A stretch of DNA of 64,000 nucleotides, taken from contig PLZD01000054.1 in NCBI GenBank assembly GCA_003151975.1, positions 25,177 to 89,176 on the forward strand. The letters run 5' to 3'. Position numbers and translations under genes: made by a program. This document shows positions 46,410-54,845 of this stretch, piece after piece; positions within the stretch are counted from its first letter, which is position 1, and every line of letters begins with the position of its first letter. Source of the stretch: Elusimicrobiota bacterium (lineage in GTDB: Bacteria > Elusimicrobiota > Elusimicrobia > UBA1565 > UBA9628). The notes under the pieces are model-generated. The model searched no databases. It saw only the letters and a program-made list of their open reading frames with translations, and was not told the DNA's origin.

Positions 46410-48485
46410 GTGAAGCGGCCCGCGCTGTACCTGTCGATTGCCGCCTCCGAGCTCGCCTTGCTTGCCGTCTATTTCGCGCGCACGGGACTGCTGGTCACGC
46501 CCGCGCACTTTTTTTCCACCTTCACGCTGCGGCCGTTCCACGGCGTCTTCATCCCCATGCGGTTTATCGCGGTCTGGGGCCTTTCCTTCTCGGGGGCCGT
46601 GATCGCGGCGCTTTGGCTCATACTCGCCGTCAGCGCCGGCGCCGCCGCCCTGGGAGCAGTCGGCCTGCCCGCTCAAAGCCCGCTCGAGAACACCGTGGTA
46701 GCATTGGGCCTGGGCCTCGGCGGCCTGGCCTTGGCCGTTTTTTTTCTCGCGCAGCTTAAAGTTTGCACCCCGACCGCCGCGCTGGCCTTGGGCCTGCTGA
46801 TGCTTGCGGCAAGCGCGGCGCGGTGGCGGCGGCTTTACCTCAGACCGCCCAGCTGGCGGAGCCTTGCCGACGATAACCGCCTGCCTCTCTTTGCCGCGAG
46901 CGTCTTGGCTTTGGTCCTGCTGGCCTTCCACTTCATCGGCGCGCTGGTGCCGCCGTCGGGATTTGACGAGATGGACTACCAACTCTCGCTGCCCAAGCTC
47001 TACCAACTCAACGGCGGCTTCGTGCCGACGCCCTTCTCGCATTTCTCCTTCATCCCAAAGAACGTCAATATGCTCTTCCTGCTGGGGCTCGTGTCGGGCG
47101 GACCGATCGTCGCTAAGTTTCTGGCGCTTAGCATCGCATTGCTCGCGTGCCTTGCGCTCTATGCTTTCGCCGCGCCCCGGCTGGGCGAGCGCCCGGCGGC
47201 TTTCTCGGCGCTGACCTTCTTTTTCCTGCCGGTCATCGGCAATCAGTTCCGCGTCGCGGCCCCCGACATGGGGATCGCGTTTTTCGAGCTCATCGGCTTG
47301 TTCCTCATCCTGCAATGGCGCGACGACCACCAAATCCGCCGGCTTTTGCTTGCCGGTGTTTTTTGGGGCTTGGCCTTGGGCTCGAAGTACTCGGCCTTCC
47401 CCGATTTCGCCGCGTGCCTTCTGGGATTGTGCTGGCTTTGCAGAAAAGACGGCGCCAAGAACAACCTGCGCAATCTTGCGCTCTTCGCGGGAACCGCCGG
47501 CCTGGTCGTCTCGCCGTGGCTCATCAAGAATTGGTGGGAGACGGGCAATCCCGTCAATCCGCTGCTCAGCACGCTGATCAAGAGCAGCAACTTCTACTTC
47601 GCGGGGCAGTACAAGTCCACGGTGGACTACGCTCACGGCCTTGGCATCGAGAATTATTTCCCCATCAAAGGCCCGCTCGATGTTCTGCTCCTGCCCTGGC
47701 GCTTGATCGTCGCCCACAATGATTACAACCATGACATGGGGCCGCTCTGGCTGCTGCTCGCGCCCTTGGCCCTTTTGAGCGCGGGCCGCAAAACCCCCGC
47801 GTGGCTTAAATCCGCGCTCGTTTTTTGCGCGGCCTACTGGTTCATTTGGCTCTGCGGCAGCATACACATGACGCGCTACTTCACGACGGGCCTGGCGCTC
47901 ACGAGTCTCGCCGCGGGCTGGCTGATCTCCGCGGTGCCCGAGCGCGGCGGCTGGCGCTGGGCGCTGCTCATCCCCGTGCTGTTCGCGTGGTTCCAGCAGT
48001 CGGCGCGCATGATCGAGATCCAAAACGACTACAAAAAGCCGTGGGGCTATCTCTCGGGACAAAGCTCGGTCGGCGCGTATCTCGGAGCGATCCTGGTCGA
48101 CAGCCCGTATGACGCCGTCGAGTTCATCAACGAGACCGCCCCGAAGAACGCCCGCGTGCTGGTCTTCAACGAGTTCCGCACCTTTTACCTCGACCGCGAT
48201 TTCCTAGCATCCACGCCCTGGGACCACGACTATTGGCACGAGATGATCCGCGAGAGCGCCACCCCCGAGGAACTCCTATCCCGGCTCAAAGCGCGCGGCA
48301 TCACTTACTTTCTCTGCAACGACAGCTACCGCCTGCACCAGACCGGCATGCCCCTCTCGGATGAATGGACGGCGGAAGACCTGGCCCGCGAGAAGAGTTT
48401 GCTTTTGCACGTCATGAAGCAGGCCTATCGCGGCGGTCAGGGGGCTTGGGTCGCCGTTATTCGCGACCAAGTTCATTATTGGTAG
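46410..48485 (+). CDS. GT-C superfamily membrane glycosyltransferase-like protein
   Basis: A 691-residue protein with about 12 membrane helices and a soluble C-terminal part from about residue 560. The first large loop carries GFDEMDYQLSLP with acidic residues expected for catalysis, then SHFSFIPKNVNMLF. It is a distant paralogue of the protein at 38350-40329 and is divergent from gmhB. GTG start with a predicted leaderless mRNA. Likely acts on the same surface glycan. Confidence 0.82.
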   Translation: MKRPALYLSIAASELALLAVYFARTGLLVTPAHFFSTFTLRPFHGVFIPMRFIAVWGLSFSGAVIAALWLILAVSAGAAALGAVGLPAQSPLENTVVALGLGLGGLALAVFFLAQLKVCTPTAALALGLLMLAASAARWRRLYLRPPSWRSLADDNRLPLFAASVLALVLLAFHFIGALVPPSGFDEMDYQLSLPKLYQLNGGFVPTPFSHFSFIPKNVNMLFLLGLVSGGPIVAKFLALSIALLACLALYAFAAPRLGERPAAFSALTFFFLPVIGNQFRVAAPDMGIAFFELIGLFLILQWRDDHQIRRLLLAGVFWGLALGSKYSAFPDFAACLLGLCWLCRKDGAKNNLRNLALFAGTAGLVVSPWLIKNWWETGNPVNPLLSTLIKSSNFYFAGQYKSTVDYAHGLGIENYFPIKGPLDVLLLPWRLIVAHNDYNHDMGPLWLLLAPLALLSAGRKTPAWLKSALVFCAAYWFIWLCGSIHMTRYFTTGLALTSLAAGWLISAVPERGGWRWALLIPVLFAWFQQSARMIEIQNDYKKPWGYLSGQSSVGAYLGAILVDSPYDAVEFINETAPKNARVLVFNEFRTFYLDRDFLASTPWDHDYWHEMIRESATPEELLSRLKARGITYFLCNDSYRLHQTGMPLSDEWTAEDLAREKSLLLHVMKQAYRGGQGAWVAVIRDQVHYW

Positions 48486-48494
48486 AATATTCTC

Positions 48495-49088
48495 ATGAAG
48501 ACCCCCAAAGACAAGGCCACCCTTTTCGTCGCCTCGACGCTTTTCAAGGGCAAGAAGCTCGTCGACAAAGTCAAAAACGCCGGCAAGCCGGCCGACAAGA
48601 CCTCTGCGGCCGCCGGCAAGGTCTACGATTTCACGATGAAGACCATCGACGGCAAGGACAAGCCGCTCTCCGACTACAAAGGCCGGGTCCTTTTGATCGT
48701 CAACACGGCGTCCTTGTGCGGATTTACGCCGCAGTACGATTCGCTCGAAGCCCTCCATGAAAAATATAAGGAGAAAGGTTTGCGCGTGCTGGGATTTCCC
48801 GCAAACGAATTCGGCGCGCAGGAACCCGGCGGTGATGCCGAGATCAAGGAGTTCTGCCGCACGCGTTTCGGCGTCAAGTTCGACTTATTCTCGAAGATCG
48901 TGGTGAAGGGCCCCGGCATTCACCCGCTCTACAAGTTCCTGACGACCGAGTCGGGCTTCAACGGCGAGATCGGCTGGAATTTCGCCAAGTTCCTCGTCGG
49001 CCGCGACGGCACGATCGCCGCGCGCTTCGGCCCCGAGGACGATCCGATGGGCAAGAAGATCATCGGCGCCGCCGAAAAGCTGCTCTAG
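48495..49088 (+). CDS. Glutathione peroxidase-family thiol peroxidase with N-terminal extension
   Basis: A 197-residue peroxidase. The active cysteine (no selenocysteine) is Cys75 in NTASLCGFTPQY; FPANEFGAQEPG and WNFAKFLVG supply the Gln/Trp/Asn partners. A second cysteine in EFCRTRFGVKF fits the thioredoxin-dependent subgroup. The first 40 residues are a Lys/Ala-rich extension absent from most relatives; no clear signal peptide. The ATG lies six bases after TAGAAT, using the same 12-base string as the upstream gene. Confidence 0.9.
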   Translation: MKTPKDKATLFVASTLFKGKKLVDKVKNAGKPADKTSAAAGKVYDFTMKTIDGKDKPLSDYKGRVLLIVNTASLCGFTPQYDSLEALHEKYKEKGLRVLGFPANEFGAQEPGGDAEIKEFCRTRFGVKFDLFSKIVVKGPGIHPLYKFLTTESGFNGEIGWNFAKFLVGRDGTIAARFGPEDDPMGKKIIGAAEKLL

Positions 49089-49142
49089 CCCGGCGTTCGA
49101 GCTGCAAGGTCGGTCCTGAATCGACGCACGGATTCCTGGGTC

Positions 49143-49171
49143 TTGAGCGAAGGCGATTCAGGGGATACACT
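49143..49171 (+). promoter_or_regulatory. Sigma-70 type promoter for the gene at 49181
   Basis: TTGAGC (49143-49148) and TACACT (49166-49171) are 17 bases apart, with AGGA at 49172-49175 before the TTG start. The transcript would start almost at that ribosome site. Confidence 0.55.
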
Positions 49172-49180
49172 AGGATTGCC

Positions 49181-50920
49181 TTGAAAACCTCGATCCTCGT
49201 TGGGATTCTGCTTTCTCTCTTGGCTGCGAGGTCCCCCGCCGTTCCGCCAAGCAAATTCCAGATTCCAACCAATGCGAAACTTTCCCTGCGTTGGGACAAG
49301 CCTGATTATTTTCTTGGCGAGACGATTGCGGGCCATCTGGTTATCGAGAACACCGGGGGGCCGAGCATCCAATTTGATTCTGGCGGCGATTACAGAGGGT
49401 ACCGACCATGGCGCTTTTCGGTTCGATGCGTCGATCCTGACGGGAATTCCACCGTCGATCCAGACCCTCATGGATTCAATATGGGAGGGGCTTGGGGACC
49501 GACTTCTGTCGCTTCGGGCGCGAAGAAAGAATTGGATTTTCCCTTGCTCAGGTACTGCATAATAGAAAAGCCTGGGAAATACCGCATCACGGTTTCTCAT
49601 GACCTGGGCTGGTGGGGCGGCGGCGAAAAACCCACAGCGACGTCCGAATTAATTTTCCGGGCTCCGAACCGTGAAGAGGCCGACAAGGTCGTAACGGTGA
49701 TGCTGGACTGGATTCGACTCAGCGGTAATCGCGTCTACACGACGCAGGTCGATTTCCAAGCGCTTCGGAACCCAGCCTATCTCGAATCGTTGCTGCGTTT
49801 CGCGAAGGATGGCTCACTGGACGCCGTCGACGGGATCGCGAGCATCCAAACACCCGAGGCGACGAAAGCGCTGATCGAACTTCTGCAAACGACGCAGGGC
49901 GAACAACTCGATCGAGTCACGGACTACCTGAGCAAGCGTGTCCCACTCCCCGAATTCCCGGGGAGCGATCGTCTATCGTCGCCGCGCGGAACTCATATCG
50001 ACGCTGAGTTGGAGGTCCGCCGCGTGATGATGGCGTGGCGTCCAGAATTCGCGCAACAGCTGCGGACGATCGTCATGAAGGTTCGTAATCCAACGTCAGA
50101 TTCAGGGACACAGCTATATTGGATGCAACCACGGGCCCCCATCATGATCGCCGCGGTCCTTCAGCCCGAAGACGCAGCCTTCCTCACGGATCAAATCACG
50201 CTGAGTTTGACATCGAACCGGCACGGCGATCGCCCGCACGGAACATTGCAATGGGGCGCCGGCGCGAGAATTTGGATTGCAAGAGGAATGCATGTTTCCG
50301 ACAAACCTCAAACTCTGGGCGAGAAAGCGCTATTCCTTACCGCCTTTAGAGACCGGCCGGAATTTCGCTCAACAGCTCCTTTGTCGAAAGTTGTGGACCT
50401 GATTGACGACCGACTGCCTGCAATCAGCGAAATGGCGATGGGCGCCCTGCCGACGCCCGCACCTGCCGCAGCGTACGGTCCGATCGCAAGGAGCTTAAAA
50501 AACGGCGATCCCTATGCAGGCACAGTCGCCTGCCAGATTGTGCGGCGCGACAAAATTGAATCATTGGCGACCGCGGTTGCGGGTGCGCTTCATGATGCAC
50601 CGAATGAATGGTTCTTGGAGAGCGCGGCGTCCGCTCTCCTGGCTTTGGATCAGCGCCAGCAAACGGCTGAGCTTTTGGCCGAGAGAATAGACTCCGAGGA
50701 TTCTGAGATTCGTATCGCCGCGTTCGCTAAGCTGGTAGGCCTTATTACCGGTGCCCCGGAATGGAGATACTCAAATCTTGATGAGATTGAGGCGCCGGGC
50801 ATAAGCAAACAGTGGCTTACATTTCTGAAGACACACTCAAGCGAGGTCGCGGCGGGGAAGAAATTTAAACTAAGCGAACTCGCCGATGATCAATTCTTAT
50901 CTTACAGCCGTCCACGATAG
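49181..50920 (+). CDS. Exported protein of unknown function with unusual base composition
   Basis: A 579-residue protein with a signal peptide (residues 1-20, ending SPA-V). Residues about 30-165 look like a beta-sandwich domain (KLSLRWDKPDYFLGETIAGH). Later parts are helical and repetitive, HEAT-like (EATKALIELLQTT, IAAFAKLVGL). The start is TTG with AGGA five bases upstream; no ATG lies near. The gene has visibly lower G+C and freer codon use (GGA, ATT, CGA, AAA) than all neighbours, suggesting recent transfer. I do not recognise the family. Confidence 0.75.
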   Translation: MKTSILVGILLSLLAARSPAVPPSKFQIPTNAKLSLRWDKPDYFLGETIAGHLVIENTGGPSIQFDSGGDYRGYRPWRFSVRCVDPDGNSTVDPDPHGFNMGGAWGPTSVASGAKKELDFPLLRYCIIEKPGKYRITVSHDLGWWGGGEKPTATSELIFRAPNREEADKVVTVMLDWIRLSGNRVYTTQVDFQALRNPAYLESLLRFAKDGSLDAVDGIASIQTPEATKALIELLQTTQGEQLDRVTDYLSKRVPLPEFPGSDRLSSPRGTHIDAELEVRRVMMAWRPEFAQQLRTIVMKVRNPTSDSGTQLYWMQPRAPIMIAAVLQPEDAAFLTDQITLSLTSNRHGDRPHGTLQWGAGARIWIARGMHVSDKPQTLGEKALFLTAFRDRPEFRSTAPLSKVVDLIDDRLPAISEMAMGALPTPAPAAAYGPIARSLKNGDPYAGTVACQIVRRDKIESLATAVAGALHDAPNEWFLESAASALLALDQRQQTAELLAERIDSEDSEIRIAAFAKLVGLITGAPEWRYSNLDEIEAPGISKQWLTFLKTHSSEVAAGKKFKLSELADDQFLSYSRPR

Positions 50921-50975
50921 CCACCGCACCATCCACCTCGGTTGAGGGTTCGCGAAATGGGTTCAGCGGAAACAA

Positions 50976-50987
50976 TGGACTAGTCCA
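50976..50987. repeat. 12-bp perfect palindrome in the gap after the 49181 gene
   Basis: TGGACTAGTCCA lies in the 96-base gap between two convergent genes. It is too short and lacks a T-tract on either side to be a terminator; an operator or chance palindrome are both possible. Nothing else is seen in the gap. Confidence 0.3.
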
Positions 50988-51016
50988 CGGAGCGAGAATC
51001 ACGCAGCTGGCGCCGG

Positions 51017-52096
51017 TTAGATTTCGGTTTCGAGCTCGACGGGCGCGGCCGGATCTTTGCGCTGCGGTTCTCCCACATACCAATAAGGGAACACCGGATC
51101 GTAATACGTGCAGCGTTGGCAGACTTCGGGGAAATCGCCGCGCGCGTGCGAGTCGACGAGATCCCGAAGAGCTTTCCCGCCTAGCACATCGGCCAAGCTT
51201 TCTTTCTTGAGATCGCCCACGATCAACGTCGCCTCGACGTCCCGGCAGGCGCAGGCGTTGACGCGGCCATCCGCGAGGATGACCGGGCTCGTGAGTAAAC
51301 GGTGGCAGGGCCCCTTCTTGACCGGCATGGGCCGCGGCGCTAAACCCGCCTCTTTCAACTCCTCTTCCTTTATATGTCCCGCCCAGGAGTCGTAGGCCCC
51401 CATCCAGGTCATCTCAATGAGGTCCTCTTTCTTGCATTTCAGCAGAAAATCCCACAATTCGCCCTTGTTGTTGTCTTTCGGTGTGCGCAAATTGATCTGA
51501 ACGCCCAAATTCGAGCCGGCCTTCTTCTTGGCCTCGAGTAGGGCCTTGATGTTGGGCACGACGACCTCGAATTTATCGACACCGAAAGTCTTCTTGTAAG
51601 TCTCGCGGTCGAAGCCGCCGAAAGAGATATAGACGCGCAGCTTGTCGCCGTACTTGAGCAGTTTTTGCGAGAGCTCGGGACGCATGCCGATGGCATTGGT
51701 GAAGAAATGGAAGCGGCGGATGCCGGGCTTCGCGAGAAGATAATCCATGCGCTCGAAGAGCTTTCCGTCGACGAACGGATCGCCGACGATCGGCGTCAGG
51801 TCGACATCCCCGCCGCCGAGAGCCGCGTATTGATCGATGACGGACTTAAACAGGTCCATCTCCATGACCTTCTTGGGGCGCACCATCTCGGGATACGCGC
51901 AGAACACGCACTCGGCATTGCAGATATTGGTCCCTTCGATATACAACGCGTGCGGCCAAGCGCGAGTCTTCGACCCAGGCGCGCGCATGAGCTCATAGTT
52001 GAGCCAGGTCTTGCCCCAAGCATACTTGCCGGCGAGCCACGAATAGCCGCTTTGGCCTAAGACGGCCCGCGCCGCGCCCTTCAACAGGTTTCGCAT
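51017..52096 (-). CDS. Radical SAM protein with SPASM domain
   Basis: A 359-residue enzyme. The SAM cluster is bound by Cys59, Cys63 and Cys66 (CNAECVFC). The C-terminal SPASM-type region has ACACRD and CQRCTYYDP plus an upstream GPCHRL, giving cysteines for an auxiliary cluster. The first 45 residues form an amphipathic N-terminal segment before the barrel. Proteins of this type modify peptides or sugars; in glycan regions they often act on nucleotide sugars or lipids. No precursor peptide gene is evident nearby. Confidence 0.87.
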   Translation of the reverse strand: MRNLLKGAARAVLGQSGYSWLAGKYAWGKTWLNYELMRAPGSKTRAWPHALYIEGTNICNAECVFCAYPEMVRPKKVMEMDLFKSVIDQYAALGGGDVDLTPIVGDPFVDGKLFERMDYLLAKPGIRRFHFFTNAIGMRPELSQKLLKYGDKLRVYISFGGFDRETYKKTFGVDKFEVVVPNIKALLEAKKKAGSNLGVQINLRTPKDNNKGELWDFLLKCKKEDLIEMTWMGAYDSWAGHIKEEELKEAGLAPRPMPVKKGPCHRLLTSPVILADGRVNACACRDVEATLIVGDLKKESLADVLGGKALRDLVDSHARGDFPEVCQRCTYYDPVFPYWYVGEPQRKDPAAPVELETEI

Positions 52097-52138
52097 CTCC
52101 CCCCAGGATACCAGTCGGGGCGGGACGCGTCAATGCCG

Positions 52139-52756
52139 CTACCAAGTCATGAGGCCGGCCAGACGCTGGGCCTGCTCGCGCGCGATCCGTGCCGCTTGGC
52201 GAGCGCCGGTCACCTTCCAGATCGTGCCGTCCCGCGGGCCGTTGACCGCGTAGATCGCCGCGATCTGGGCATCGCGAAATGTTACCCAGCTCTGTTGAGC
52301 TTCCCGAACCCCAGCCTGGCGCGCCGGATCGAGCGAGGAAAGTAATTTTTGGTAGGCCCGCTCGACTTCGGCATCCCAGCGCGCCTCGGCCCTGCCGTAA
52401 CACCCGACCCGGCCCGCCGTCGTCTCGTCCTTGCGCAGACAATCGTCCAGAGCGATGTCGATCGGATGCTTGTCGAGGCCGTCGAGTATGGGCAGCGCCT
52501 TCTTGATTTGACGATCGAAGAGATATGGCCCCGAGTTCGAGTCATAGATGAGCAGGAGCGCCTTCCCGCGCGGCCACCGATCTACCTCGTTCCACGGAAC
52601 GGCCTTGTATTCCACCGTCAACTTGCGCCCATCGGAAAGCCAGATCATGCTCGGGTCGTGGTTTTCCTGGTATTGAACCGGCTGGGACCAAGACCAGGGC
52701 TCGGCGGCGCGGGCGGTGGAACAGAGCAAGAGGGAAACAAAAACCAGCGGCCTCAT
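52139..52756 (-). CDS. Exported LprI/DUF1311-like protein
   Basis: A 205-residue protein with a signal peptide (residues 1-17, ending ARA). The C-terminal half carries CYGRAEARWDAEVERAYQKL and REAQQSWVTFRDAQ, typical of DUF1311, a family that includes the lysozyme inhibitor LprI. Two cysteines (about 106 and 119) flank the domain and probably form a disulfide. The N-terminal part (about 20-100) is not recognised. Role as a lysozyme inhibitor is possible but unproven. Confidence 0.8.
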   Translation of the reverse strand: MRPLVFVSLLLCSTARAAEPWSWSQPVQYQENHDPSMIWLSDGRKLTVEYKAVPWNEVDRWPRGKALLLIYDSNSGPYLFDRQIKKALPILDGLDKHPIDIALDDCLRKDETTAGRVGCYGRAEARWDAEVERAYQKLLSSLDPARQAGVREAQQSWVTFRDAQIAAIYAVNGPRDGTIWKVTGARQAARIAREQAQRLAGLMTW

Positions 52757-52792
52757 GGGGACATTACCCGACCGCGCGGCGAAAACTTACGT

Positions 52793-53791
52793 TTAGTCGG
52801 GAAGGACTTTGCCGCGCAGGCGCACGAGCCAATGGCGCGTGCGGTAGAGGTCGTAGGTCCGAACATACAGCTCGGGAGAGGCCAGCGCCAGCAGCAAGGT
52901 GCCGCAGCGAAACGCGCCCAGACGCGTCAAGCCGTGCTTCTTGAACAGCGCCCTCCACCTCGCTCGCGCTTCGGAGGACCGGCCCTCGTACATCGACGCG
53001 AGAATCTCGCGCCGCGCGGTATCGAGGTCCTCGAGAAACCGGTACTCCGGCGAGTAGTCGAGCCCCTTCTCCTTGAGTCGAGGTGCGAGGTAGCGGTCGA
53101 AAGTTTTCTGCAGCTCGAGGCCCATGCGCAGCTTCTTCGGGCTCGAATAGCCCTCCGCCCAGTTATTCGCACCGTGAATGCGGTGATAGCCCTTGGCTTG
53201 AGGGAAGTTGAGCGCGTCGGTATGAAAAAGCCCGTGGACGATCATGTAGATGTCCGAGGCCCAGGCGATGTCCCAGGGGATGGGACCGATCTTGTCGATA
53301 ACGCTGGACCGGACGGCCAGTCCGCTGGCCGCGGCCAGCGCCGCGCCGCCCTTGAGGAAATCCCGCAGCGTGTAGCGGCTCGGCCAGCGCGGGATGCTCG
53401 TCGGCAACGCGCGGCCGTCGGCGTCGACGTCGAGCAGCGGATGCTGCACGATGCCGATGGCAGGGTCCTTGAAGCAGTCCGCGATCACGCGCACCTTGTC
53501 ACGGTCCCAATAATCGTCCGAGTCGAGGAACATGATCAAGTCGCCGCCCGCCTGGCGCAGGCCCGTGTTGAAGGCTTCGGCCTGTCCCCCGTTGCGGCGC
53601 GGCACGATTTTCACGCGCTTTGAGAATTGCTCCGCCACCTTGATGGAGTCGTCGGTCGAGCCGTCGTCGACAAGTATGATCTCGAGCTTCTCGCGCGGGT
53701 AATCCTGGGCAATCACGCTCTCCAGGCACTGTTTAAGAAAGCGCCCGTAGTTGAAGTTGTCGACGACGACCGAGACCGCAGGGGATTCCAC
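52793..53791 (-). CDS. GT2 family glycosyltransferase
   Basis: A 332-residue GT-A enzyme: VVVDNFNYGRFLKQCL, the nucleotide loop VDDGSTDDS, the metal DXD in FLDSDDYWD, and a helical C-terminal part of about 100 residues. GTG start, ten bases after TATAAT. It is divergent from another GT2 gene 37 bases away. Sugar donor unknown; likely part of the surface glycan work of this region. Confidence 0.88.
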   Translation of the reverse strand: MESPAVSVVVDNFNYGRFLKQCLESVIAQDYPREKLEIILVDDGSTDDSIKVAEQFSKRVKIVPRRNGGQAEAFNTGLRQAGGDLIMFLDSDDYWDRDKVRVIADCFKDPAIGIVQHPLLDVDADGRALPTSIPRWPSRYTLRDFLKGGAALAAASGLAVRSSVIDKIGPIPWDIAWASDIYMIVHGLFHTDALNFPQAKGYHRIHGANNWAEGYSSPKKLRMGLELQKTFDRYLAPRLKEKGLDYSPEYRFLEDLDTARREILASMYEGRSSEARARWRALFKKHGLTRLGAFRCGTLLLALASPELYVRTYDLYRTRHWLVRLRGKVLPD

Positions 53792-53828
53792 GATTCATTC
53801 CATTATACCGCTTTGGTACAATCCCCCC

Positions 53829-54845
53829 ATGGCTTTTTGCGCCGTGGTCATCCCGACCTACAACCGCTCGCGGCGCACCGCGGCGGCGGTGCGCTCAGTG
53901 CTCGCGCAAGTGGAAAAGGATTTCGAGTGCTGGGTCGTCGACGACGGCTCGACCGACGACACGCGCGCGGTACTCTCGCAATTCAAGGACCCAAGATTGC
54001 ACCTCGTCTTCAACAACGAGAACCAGGGCCAGCACGCCTGCCGCAACCAAGCCATCCGCGCCTCTCAAGCGCCCTGGATCGCTTTCCTCGATTCCGACGA
54101 TCTCTTTCTGCCCGAGCGCCTCTGGGTTCTGCGCCAGGCCTCTGAAGGCTATCCGCACAACGGTTTTTGGTTTACCAACGCGTACGTTCACCGCTACGGC
54201 CGCATCATCGGCACGCTTTTTGACCCCAAGCGCCACATCCCCGAAGGCAAGCTCCCGGGCTATTACGCGATCGGCGACAAGCACCTGCCGTATGTCACGA
54301 GCACCGTGATGATCCGGCGCGAGGCCTTCGAGAAAACCGGCTACTTTCGACGCGACCTGCGCATACTCGAGGACACCGAGCTTTACGCGCGCATGCTCAA
54401 CGACGGGCTGCACGTCGGCGTGCTGCGCGAACCGTTGGCCGTGCGCTTCCTGCACGACGGCCAGATCACGCGCGACTACTACCGCGACTACATGGAGGCG
54501 CTCGAGGCCCTGCGCTCGGCCGAAGCGCCGGCCAAGGTCGCGGCGCAGATCAAGCGCGCGCTCGCCCTCGAGGTCGCGGAGTACATGTGGCGCTCGCTCA
54601 AGCCCGAGGAGGCGCGCTCGTTCCTGATCCAGGAACTTGGGCCCGGCGCGCGGCGCACGGCCCTCTTCCACCGCACCTTTCTTCCGCCGGCTCTTCTCTC
54701 AGCAGGACGCTGGAGCCGCGAGGTCTTCCTGCGCCTGCGCCATCACCCGTCGCTTGCACCCTGGAGCATCAAGCGCGTCTATCGCACGATCGCGCCGTGG
54801 CTCGATGACGATCAGGGCTTGGGCCCATCCTCCGGCCAGCCCTGA
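53829..54845 (+). CDS. GT2 family glycosyltransferase
   Basis: A 338-residue GT-A enzyme: VVIPTYNRSRRT, VDDGSTDDTRAV, the DXD in FLDSDDLFLPE, and a catalytic-type ILEDTELYARML (ED motif). The last 100 residues are helical and basic. The ATG lies six bases after TACAAT. Its last 34 bases overlap the convergent TldD-like gene. Together with the divergent GT2 it forms a pair with similar architecture but low identity. Confidence 0.9.
   Translation: MAFCAVVIPTYNRSRRTAAAVRSVLAQVEKDFECWVVDDGSTDDTRAVLSQFKDPRLHLVFNNENQGQHACRNQAIRASQAPWIAFLDSDDLFLPERLWVLRQASEGYPHNGFWFTNAYVHRYGRIIGTLFDPKRHIPEGKLPGYYAIGDKHLPYVTSTVMIRREAFEKTGYFRRDLRILEDTELYARMLNDGLHVGVLREPLAVRFLHDGQITRDYYRDYMEALEALRSAEAPAKVAAQIKRALALEVAEYMWRSLKPEEARSFLIQELGPGARRTALFHRTFLPPALLSAGRWSREVFLRLRHHPSLAPWSIKRVYRTIAPWLDDDQGLGPSSGQP

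Noticed and set aside
46374-48062. Open frame of 562 codons on the minus strand opposite the GT-C gene
   Set aside because: Arg/Gln/Glu-rich translation with no domain, no signal and no ribosome site; the opposite strand is a clear membrane protein. Typical GC-rich antisense frame.
51017-52756. Radical SAM/SPASM gene as part of a RiPP cluster with a small precursor
   Set aside because: No short Cys- or Gly-rich precursor frame with a ribosome site lies nearby; the adjacent small protein is LprI-like.
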